A DNA stretch of 64,000 bases from Carboxylicivirga longa (GTDB taxonomy: Bacteria > Bacteroidota > Bacteroidia > Bacteroidales > Marinilabiliaceae). The notes under the pieces are model-generated. The model did no database searches. It was not told the origin of the DNA and worked only from the letters and a program-made list of their open reading frames with translations. This document shows positions 57,418 through 64,000 of the stretch, piece after piece. Location: the NCBI RefSeq assembly GCF_050589825.1, contig NZ_JBNGOZ010000003.1, positions 124,001 through 188,000 of the forward strand, given 5' to 3'. The position numbers and the translations under genes are program-made. Numbering within the stretch: position 1 is the stretch's first letter; the number at the start of each line of letters is the position of its first letter.

Positions 57418-58524
57418 CTATTTACCTAAGCCATAAACCTCCACAAGCCTCTGTGCATGGCGTTCCGGATCATGCTCTTCCTTAATCCGCCTGAGGGCTG
57501 CCGCTGCTTTAGGCTGAATTATTTCCGGTGACGCTAAAATTTCTTTAACGGTGGTGTAAAGCTCTTTTTCAATGGTTTTACTGAACATGGCTCTCTCTTC
57601 AGGTATATGCAACACTCCATTACCCAATGTGTCTTTGGGTACTTTAATTACCCACCCACATTCGTTGTTATTGATTTCGGGCAGGGCACGAATGTCGGTA
57701 GTGATAACCGGACAACCACAGGCCTGCGCTTCCAATACAAAATAACCATAGGTGTCGGCATAAGTGGGCATGAGGGCTACGTGGCTTTGCTTTAACAAAG
57801 TTAATAACTCGTTGTTGGGTAATTTGCCAATGATGCTAATGGAAGGAGGTAGTGTGGCAAATCGCGCATTAAGCTCTTCTGTGTCTTTTTGTGTGGTATG
57901 CGAGGCATAACCATCAGGGCTAAAGTTGGAAATGATGTTAAGCTGAAAATTATATCCTTCAGCATGAAGCTTTTGAAAAGTAGCGAGTATTTCGCGGCCA
58001 CCTTTGCCAAAAAACTGATTACCCACAAAGGTAAAAATAACAGGCGCGATAACCCTCTCTCTCACTCTCTCTACCAACACAGGTTGTGGTGGGTGCAGCA
58101 CGATGGTTTTAGCCATGATGGCAGCACTTAGGTGCGGGTGTTTTTCTTCTAAAAACTGCTTTTGAATATTATACGTGCATTGTGAAATGGCAATAAGACC
58201 CAAGCAGTCGTTACCGGCCAAGCGCTTTACAGCCCAACTGTTTAGCCAAGTGGGTACTTTACCTAAACGGGGCAAAGCCGTTTCGAAGGTGGTGACAAAA
58301 CGCTGGCGGCTCAGGGCGATGCCATTAAAAAAATGAAGGGTGGCTTTGCGTGATTTAAACGGATGCCAATACAGGTTTAAGCCCCATTGTGGTATGTTGT
58401 TTAGCCATTTGAACGAAATATGGCAGATGAGTTTAAAAACATCGACCGATTGCTTGAATCGAACCAAGCGGCTGTTTAAAAAATTACGACGCTCGGGGTA
58501 GCCTTTGTGGGAGTGGAAAATCAT
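57418..58524 (-). CDS. Glycosyltransferase family 4 protein
   Basis: From ATG 58524 the 368-residue protein starts MIFHSHKGYPERRNF. FTFVGNQFFGKGGREILATFQKL begins the donor domain, and LMPTYADTYGYFVLEAQACGCPVITTDIRALPEI carries the E-x7-E motif. A longer frame to 58620 overlaps the preceding gene and is rejected. The start and the upstream TAA share one base (TAATG), so the two genes are coupled. The stop TAG lies in a TAGG-type repeat. Confidence 0.88.
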   Translation of the reverse strand: MIFHSHKGYPERRNFLNSRLVRFKQSVDVFKLICHISFKWLNNIPQWGLNLYWHPFKSRKATLHFFNGIALSRQRFVTTFETALPRLGKVPTWLNSWAVKRLAGNDCLGLIAISQCTYNIQKQFLEEKHPHLSAAIMAKTIVLHPPQPVLVERVRERVIAPVIFTFVGNQFFGKGGREILATFQKLHAEGYNFQLNIISNFSPDGYASHTTQKDTEELNARFATLPPSISIIGKLPNNELLTLLKQSHVALMPTYADTYGYFVLEAQACGCPVITTDIRALPEINNNECGWVIKVPKDTLGNGVLHIPEERAMFSKTIEKELYTTVKEILASPEIIQPKAAAALRRIKEEHDPERHAQRLVEVYGLGK

Positions 58525-59294
58525 TAGTAAATGTATTTTAGTAGAAAGCCTAAGTTTAGAGGGCATAACAGATAATCTGCAAAGCGATTTTTCCAGGCAA
58601 TCATTCGTTGCGAACCCCATTTGTTATGAAAAATAATCCTGTCTTTATTCGCTTTTTCATTATAACCAAAGCCATCTGTTATACTTGAAGTTTCACCGCC
58701 TAAATGTACGACATTGGAATTAGGAACCAGATAGTGGGGAATATTGTATTTACGCAAGGTTAAAGCAAAATCATCATCCTGGAAATAAAAATCGAATTGT
58801 TCATCGTGTAACGATATGGTATCAAACAATTCACGCTTAGCAATATAACACCAGCCAACAAATTCTTTTCGTATGCGGTAGCCTTTTTTTACTCTATCGA
58901 ACTCCTTGCTTCTTGTCCACTTAGATTTAGGGTCTTTGGGGCAAAAGCAAAGACCATTAGTATTTTTCATGGTGGCATATATTGCGCTAAACCAACCCTT
59001 TTGAAAAATTAAATCATTATTACAGAAAGCTATGTATTAGTTTTGAGTGAGTGTGATGCCTTTGTTTAGGTATTTATTAAAATGAAAGGGTTCATCAGGG
59101 ATAATTACCTTTACTTTCGGAAACGTGCTGTAAGACATTTCTAATTCATTGAAGTTTTTGTTGCTTTCGAAAAGCAGAACATTAAAATTGAATTCAGTTT
59201 CCGATCGAAATAAACTGTCCAAACAGTTTAAATTCATCTGATAAATTTCCGAATTAATGCAGTTGCTAAGAATAATAATATCTACTTGTGTCAT
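58524..59294 (-). pseudogene. Glycosyltransferase family 2 with an in-frame TAA
   Basis: ATG 59294 opens MTQVDIIILSNCINSEIY and runs to GITLTQN, then an in-frame TAA at 59037-59039. The same frame continues YIAFCNNDLIFQKGWF, WCYIAKRELFDTI, FYFQDDDFALTLRKY and HLGGETSS to a TAA at 58524-58526. Reading through gives a typical GT2 of 256 residues, with the NND metal-binding motif just after the stop. A single base substitution such as CAA or GAA to TAA explains it. An ATG at 58970 could give a C-terminal fragment without the nucleotide-binding half. Confidence 0.88.
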
Positions 59295-59432
59295 GTGTTT
59301 TGTTAATGTTAAATCCTACTCCTTAGACTATGGGAATGGAGAACAGTAGTTTCGGCTAAAGCCAGGTTTCGTATTATAGTGGTTCAACGGCATAAATGCC
59401 GTTGTTAGTTATTATCGCAGGATGGTATGTAT

Positions 59433-59998
59433 CACTTGCCGCCGGCTTTAGCATGCGGCTGTATGGATGCTACTATCAGGCTCGCATTTGGATGGGCAAG
59501 GCGCTTAGTAAGCTGCGATCCTTTGGACAGCTATTTCTTTAAGTTATGTCTGTTCACCGACATAAATGCGGTTGTTAGTGATGTGGCTTGTTATGTCTGT
59601 ATCTATGTATTTTTCACTTGCCGCCGGCTTTAGCATGCGGCTGTATGGATGCTACTATCAGGCTCACATCTGGATGGGCAAGGCGCTTAGTAAGCTGCGA
59701 GCCTTTGATCGGCCATTTCTTTAAGTTATGTCTGTTCAACTGCATAAATGCCGTTGATAGTGATGTGGCTTGTTATGTCTGTATCTATGTATTTTTCACT
59801 TGCCGCCGGCTTTAGCATGCGGCTGTATGGATGCTACTATCAGGCTCACATCTGGATGGGCAAGGCGCTTAGTAAGCTGCGAGCCTTTGATCGGCCATTT
59901 CTTTAAGTTATGTCTGTTCAACTGCATAAATGCCGTTGATAGTGATGTGGCTTGCTATGTCTGTATCTATGTATTTTTCACTTGCCGCTGACTTTAGC
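59433..59998. repeat. 182-bp tandem repeat, three full units plus part of a fourth
   Basis: The phrase CACTTGCCGC starts at 59433, 59615, 59797 and 59979, exactly 182 bases apart. Each unit contains GGCTGTATGGATGCTACTATCAGGCTC, GGCGCTTAGTAAGCTGCGA and a CATAAATGCCGTTG-type palindrome half. Units 2 and 3 look almost identical. A diverged unit with the same 182-base spacing is at 56740-56922. Short frames that repeat in this DNA are not genes. Confidence 0.9.
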
Positions 59999-60418
59999 CT
60001 GCGGTATTGGATAGGTTAATATCCGGCTTTAGCCGAAAATACCATACCCCCAACCCCCTAAAGGGGGCTTGAAGTGCAGCTTGGTTACACCCCCAAACCC
60101 CCTGAAGGGGGCTTTGGCGACCCGGTTCTCCCCTTTAGGGGAGTTAGAGGGGTAGGACGGGGTAAAAAAGAATGCGGTCAGGCATGGGACTTTCCACTCA
60201 GTCCTGCGGATAGCTCCCTACCGAAGTGTCGAGACAGGCAAGGGGAGAATATTTAATTCTATGGAGCTACAAGCGTGAACGTTAGAGGGGTAAATAAGTG
60301 CGATGCTCATGATCTTTTATTATTTAGCCAGACCTTTTAGTTTTTCTTCATAAATTGTTATTTCCTTCTTTATGCGGGGCAAATAACTCAGTATTGTTAT
60401 GGATAGAATAATCCAAAA
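59999..60418. repeat. GGCTTTAGCC, CCCC/GGGG and CAGTCCTGCGGA repeat remnants
   Basis: A GGCTTTAGCCGAAAAT arm at about 60025 is followed by CCCCCTAAAGGGGG near 60055, CCCCCTGAAGGGGG near 60098, CTCCCCTTTAGGGGAG near 60128 and a degraded CAGTCCTGCGGATAG element near 60200. Together with 59295-59432 (a REP copy at about 59387) this is a gene-free stretch of over 1.1 kb. Confidence 0.8.
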
Positions 60419-60850
60419 TTATATAAGGAAGCAATTAAACTTACTTATTAAAATCCCGGTGCTTACGAAGGCCAATAAAGGGGCAATAAACAGATTATCT
60501 ATCCTTACATAATAAAACGAGTTCAGGTTGCTAATCTTAGCCAAATAGTAGTTGGCCAGTTCAAAGTTTCGGTTTAATGCTGCTATCTCAAAATGTTTTG
60601 GCTGGTCACTAAACTCGAACCATATCCTGCCGATAATATTATTTTTGAGGGAAACGGAAAGTTGATGGATGATAACGCCAATGGGTACGGATGCTAATCC
60701 CAGTGCAACAGCATAGAAGCTCTCTGTTTTACTCTTTGCGGCATAGGCAAGGAGTGTTTCTAACGAGCCAAACTTGCAGGTGGTGTAATACAACACACAC
60801 CAAAGCAAATAGGAGGTACCCGACACGCCGTAGCGCAGAAATTGTTTCAT
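60419..60850 (-). CDS. Small membrane protein of unknown function in the polysaccharide locus
   Basis: From ATG 60850 the 143-residue protein has hydrophobic segments at about residues 8-25, 45-65 and 120-140. The central part (FEFSDQPKHFEIAALNRNFELANYYLAKI) is polar. I do not recognise the family. A longer frame to 60940 overlaps the upstream glycosyltransferase and is unlikely. It starts 14 bases after that gene's stop, so the two are probably cotranscribed. Confidence 0.65.
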   Translation of the reverse strand: MKQFLRYGVSGTSYLLWCVLYYTTCKFGSLETLLAYAAKSKTESFYAVALGLASVPIGVIIHQLSVSLKNNIIGRIWFEFSDQPKHFEIAALNRNFELANYYLAKISNLNSFYYVRIDNLFIAPLLAFVSTGILISKFNCFLI

Positions 60851-60863
60851 GGTGTTCCAGTAA

Positions 60864-61802
60864 TTATTTTTTAGTCTGTTTTTGCCATCGCCTAAACAGC
60901 TCCGCTCCCCGAAACCCCAAAATGTTAAATAACCAAACATACGGCCTGGTGGAGTGTGTTTGGTTGGGAGAGGGGCGATAGTGCTCTTTTAGGTATTGCT
61001 TGTGCAGGCGGTTGGCTGTTTTAAAATCTTCTTCGGCCATTATTTTTAGTATTCCAAACAGGGCATCCTGGTAAAAGGCTTTTTCGACTTTGTAATGCTC
61101 CGGTTGATAGTGTTGCAGCCACTCCACTATTTCGATGCGTTTGTTAAAAAAGCGTTGCCATTTTTCGGAGTGGTTGCTTTGCGAGATTTGCCCGAAGGGG
61201 CGTTCGCGCACGATGGTGAGTGGTTCTTGATCAAAGGCCACTTTATCATTCTGTTGCAAGAGGCGGAACATGAGATCGGCCTCCTGACTGCTTTTGAGGG
61301 CTTCGTCCCAACCTCTAATTTGGTCAATGTAACGGCGATTCCAAAGGTTGGCACAGGTATTTCCCAGCTGGGTGACAAAGAGACTTTTAAAAGGATTTCG
61401 CTCAAACGGCCTATTGGGAGTGTCTTTGCCCGTCAAGTCGCGCTTTAGGCAGCTGCCGGCAATAAAACTGCAATCGGGGTTTTCTTTAAGCATGCCAACT
61501 TGATGCTCAATTTTTTCGGGCATCAGCAAATCATCGGCATCCAAAAACTGAATCCATTCCCCTTTGGCCAAAGCAAGTCCTTTGTTGCGGGTGGCAGGAG
61601 CCCCCAGCTTGCTTTCTTTGTTGATAATCAGTTGTGGATATTGCTGTTTGAGTTGTTCCAGCTTTTCCCGGGTGGCATCGCTGCTGTTGTTGTCGATGCA
61701 GATGACTTCGATGTGGGGATAAGTTTGGGTGTATGCCGAATGGACGCATTCTGCTATATAGTCCTGTACATTGTAACAGGGAATAATGATTGAGATGAGC
61801 AT
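60864..61802 (-). CDS. Glycosyltransferase family 2 protein
   Basis: A GT-A transferase of 312 residues. ISIIIPCYNVQDYIAECVHSAY (about 3-24), EVICIDNNSSD and EWIQFLDADDLLMPEKIE carry the nucleotide and metal sites (DADD at about 92). GWDEALKSSQEADLMFRLLQ supplies the acidic catalytic region near residue 190. The length is normal and no repeats are inserted. The sugar is unknown. It lies between the WcaL-like transferase and a small membrane protein on the same strand. Confidence 0.93.
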   Translation of the reverse strand: MLISIIIPCYNVQDYIAECVHSAYTQTYPHIEVICIDNNSSDATREKLEQLKQQYPQLIINKESKLGAPATRNKGLALAKGEWIQFLDADDLLMPEKIEHQVGMLKENPDCSFIAGSCLKRDLTGKDTPNRPFERNPFKSLFVTQLGNTCANLWNRRYIDQIRGWDEALKSSQEADLMFRLLQQNDKVAFDQEPLTIVRERPFGQISQSNHSEKWQRFFNKRIEIVEWLQHYQPEHYKVEKAFYQDALFGILKIMAEEDFKTANRLHKQYLKEHYRPSPNQTHSTRPYVWLFNILGFRGAELFRRWQKQTKK

Positions 61803-61843
61803 GTTATATACTTGAAATAAATAATGTGGGATAGAGGGATTGT

Positions 61844-63052
61844 TTATTCTATCTTTAAGTTTTTTAGCAGCTTGGCAAAGCCGAAGTAATTGCGTTGGGC
61901 ATTAAAATTAAGGTTCCATACTTCATGTACTAGCCGGCGTTTTTCAGGGCTTTGATATCCGACAAAAACTTGAAGCAAGCCATCTTTAATTTGTTTTGGT
62001 GCGGGGCTTGCTTGCAATAGCACTCCGGATTTAGGGTTTATTATTTCCGATGTGCCCCCTACATCAGTTGCTACAACAGGGATACCATAGCTAACGGCCT
62101 CCATAATAGACACAGGAAGTCCCTCGGAAGAGGATACGTTGATAAAGGCATCCACTATATGTTGATGGTAATATTCATAAATGGCTGTATTGGGCAATTG
62201 TCCTTTAAACTCAACCTCAATATTGTCAGGTAGTAGTTGTTTGGCCAGCTTTTTTACTTCTTCCAGCAAAGGGCCGTCGCCAAAGTGCACCCAGCGGATG
62301 GGTATGTCTTTTACCTGTGCCAGGGCTTCCACAATCAGGTGAACCCGCTTAATGTCTACCACGCGCGAACAACTCACCAGGGTGTAGGTATCATCTTGCC
62401 TGGCTTTGGCTATAAAGGGATGCTTGTGCTCCACACCGAGGTAGGAGAGCTGGTATTTGTGGGCATAAGCCGGGTATTTCTGTTGCATGTAGTGAAGGCC
62501 GTCGGCGGCAATCAGGTAAAGCTTCGACACATAATGCAGCTGAAAAACTCGGAAGGGGATAAAGCCCATGGGGTTGCGCTCTTCATACAAATCGAAACCA
62601 TGAGCACGGGAGATAAAACCATTAATCTTATGCTGTTGCTTCAGGATGGCCAGCAGGGTGCTTTGCTCGTTAAACCAGTAGGCATAGTGGAGGGTATTAA
62701 TCAGCAGCTGCTTGCGTTTTAAAAGGGTATACAGCACCTGTGCCTGATAGCCTGCCCGCAGGAGTGTGCTAAAAGTCAGTTTTTTATTTGTGCTGCGGCG
62801 CACATCGGAAAGGCAGTGGCGCATCCAGCTACCGGCGTGTTGCAGCCCTTTCGCGGTAGTATAGCCACTGTAGTCGGCCACGCAAACTTCCACGTTGGCG
62901 GGTAAGGGGCGGGGCCTACCTTCCGCAGTGCCCGGTATAATCACTACCCGCTCAAAAGCCTGCGCCAGATAGGTGATTTCTGTTTCGATAAACTGTTCGC
63001 CCAGTCCGTAAGGAAATTGGGCGGTATGGAGGCAGAGGGTGATGTTGGTCAT
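61844..63052 (-). CDS. Glycosyltransferase family 4 protein (WcaL/AmsK-like)
   Basis: The 402-residue GT-B enzyme starts NITLCLHTAQFPYGLGEQFIETEI. Donor-side motifs include TLVSCSRVVDIKRVHLIVEAL and FINVSSSEGLPVSIMEAVSYGIPVVATDVGGTSEII (E-x7-E at about 325). The layout and the N-terminus resemble colanic-acid-type transferases. Its start overlaps the end of the following pseudogene by 4 bases (63049-63052), so both were cotranscribed. It is intact and free of repeats. Confidence 0.92.
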   Translation of the reverse strand: MTNITLCLHTAQFPYGLGEQFIETEITYLAQAFERVVIIPGTAEGRPRPLPANVEVCVADYSGYTTAKGLQHAGSWMRHCLSDVRRSTNKKLTFSTLLRAGYQAQVLYTLLKRKQLLINTLHYAYWFNEQSTLLAILKQQHKINGFISRAHGFDLYEERNPMGFIPFRVFQLHYVSKLYLIAADGLHYMQQKYPAYAHKYQLSYLGVEHKHPFIAKARQDDTYTLVSCSRVVDIKRVHLIVEALAQVKDIPIRWVHFGDGPLLEEVKKLAKQLLPDNIEVEFKGQLPNTAIYEYYHQHIVDAFINVSSSEGLPVSIMEAVSYGIPVVATDVGGTSEIINPKSGVLLQASPAPKQIKDGLLQVFVGYQSPEKRRLVHEVWNLNFNAQRNYFGFAKLLKNLKIE

Positions 63053-63833
63053 TTGATGAAAAAAATTGCTTTAATTAAGCGTTTTACTAGTTGGATACCA
63101 TTTGAAAAGATTTGCTGTGTTCTGGCTAAAAGGTAATTTAGTGTATCAATTCTATATGGATTTAACCAACTATTTTGTTTTTTCAAATTTGCAGCTCTTA
63201 TAATCTTTCCCCGTAAGCCATTTGAAATATTCTGACCGTGGATTACCTGAAGCCAGTGATACCCTTTTATTTGTGTTTGCGCTAAAGTTTCAGAATGGTC
63301 GTGGTTTAAAATGCTTTTGATGCCATTACTTACATTCTCTATTTTGGAAAGAAACGGACTGTTTTTATAGGTGTATTTCGAAAACACTTGTTTTTCAATA
63401 CTGTAGCATAATCTTTGACAAAAATTGATGAATTCCCCATGCTTTTCCTTGAAATTTTGTTGAATCAGTTCGATATATTTTGGGCCGATTGCATCATCAT
63501 TATCTAAACGTGAGGTGAGGATGTATTCTGTGTTATGTTGGTTAAAATTCAATAGATCTGTTCCTACCTGTCTTTTCATCTGTTCAAAAGAGATACTTTT
63601 AAGAGATGAGTGTTATCAGGCACATGGTTTTCTAATTGCTTGAGCGCCCATTTTGGTGTTAGTGCATCTATATATATTAACCAGGTAAAATTATTTCTGG
63701 TCTGATTTTTCACTCCGGACAAACAATATTTTAAGAATATTTCTATTCTTTGTTTCAGCCATTTTTCGTCGGGACTCTTCCCGTTGACCTACGGTACATT
63801 GAAGCGGGTGATTAAGAAGTGATTGAATTTCAA
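63049..63833 (-). pseudogene. Rhamnosyltransferase-like protein, broken by a nonsense codon and a frameshift
   Basis: From TTG 63833 the minus strand reads KFNHFLITRFNVP, an in-frame TAG at 63789-63791, then VNGKSPDEKWLKQRIEIF, KNQTRNNFTWLIYIDALTPKWALKQL. A frameshift near 63585-63605 follows, then SFEQMKRQVGTDLLNFN and ILTSRLDNDDAIGPKYIEL to the end. The pattern ITRFN, QTxxNFTWLIYID and SRLDNDDAI is characteristic of the putative rhamnosyltransferase family. About 260 residues would be full length. The portion from ATG 63579 (176 residues) lacks the N-terminal third. Inactivation is likely. Confidence 0.85.
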
Positions 63834-64000
63834 GTTTATGCTACTTTATTATGAAAGATAGAAAGTGTCTCCTTGTCTTTTCTTATGAAAAGCTTGGCTC
63901 AAATAAGGTAATGGCGATATTGATAGCCCAGAGTATTAAGATTATTCAGCTATAGATTATTAGTTGCAGAGCTATGAATGGCTTAATGGTTGTAACCAAT
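63834..64000. other. Terminal gene-free sequence
   Basis: No gene, repeat or signal is recognised in the last 167 bases. Confidence 0.5.

Noticed and set aside
59427..59991. Three similar short frames reading YHLPPALACGCMDATIRL-type peptides
   Set aside because: They are frames through the 182-bp tandem units; the same frame at 56734 is another unit. No start context or family.

Overview
The window looks like a chromosomal segment of a Bacteroidetes bacterium, probably a Bacteroidales/Marinilabiliales-type fermenter. The evidence is the succinate-to-propionate set (methylmalonyl-CoA epimerase plus a biotin-dependent, sodium-pumping decarboxylase), the YGYGYG-tailed BY-kinase, RNase Y, DUF4199 and META/DUF4377 proteins, and several upstream boxes matching the Bacteroidetes -7 consensus TAnnTTTG. 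No rRNA, tRNA or CRISPR array was seen.

Layout. 1-8.9 kb: a membrane protein, a RelE/Gp49-type toxin with an Xre antitoxin and its likely operator, DUF169, an NAD(P)-binding protein, a metallophosphatase, then glycosylasparaginase, a Gfo/Idh/MocA oxidoreductase and a GH20 hexosaminidase, which together suggest glycoprotein or amino-sugar catabolism. 9.2-13.4 kb: a compact five-gene methylmalonyl-CoA epimerase/decarboxylase operon ending in a clear terminator. 13.8-17.7 kb: a lipoprotein, then Wzc-like and Wza-like polysaccharide export genes. 18-27.9 kb: housekeeping genes (ffh, folD, a DsrE protein, a UvrD-like helicase, ygiQ, a coiled-coil protein, zapA, rny).

28-63.8 kb: a large, mostly minus-strand surface polysaccharide locus. 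It has at least nine glycosyltransferase genes, AsnB, a Wzy-like polymerase/ligase, WecE, a WecD-like acetyltransferase, WecC and WecB. The Wec set predicts dTDP-Fuc4NAc and UDP-ManNAcA, two of the three sugars of enterobacterial common antigen. A GtrB-like transferase, an EmrE-like flippase and an ArnT-like GT-C enzyme form a probable lipid-linked sugar decoration branch. Toxin-antitoxin modules sit between these genes (GNAT/RHH, HEPN/MNT and a truncated PemK remnant with its antitoxin).

The most unusual feature is the repeat load of this locus. I can distinguish heptanucleotide arrays (TAGGNNN, TGAGNNN, GTCCNNN), REP-like palindromes linked to IS200-like tyrosine transposases, a 182-bp tandem repeat, a 21-22 bp periodic array, CGCAAAGG-type and ACGGAG-type hairpin families, and CCCC/GGGG palindromes beside a DUF559 nuclease gene. 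Several repeats lie inside genes as in-frame insertions (four glycosyltransferase/aminotransferase genes and one transposase). In several other genes the TAG stop is part of a TAGG repeat unit. At least five genes are broken by a nonsense codon, a frameshift or both, which I found by reading through the stops. The locus looks like a fast-evolving, repeat-colonised antigen region.
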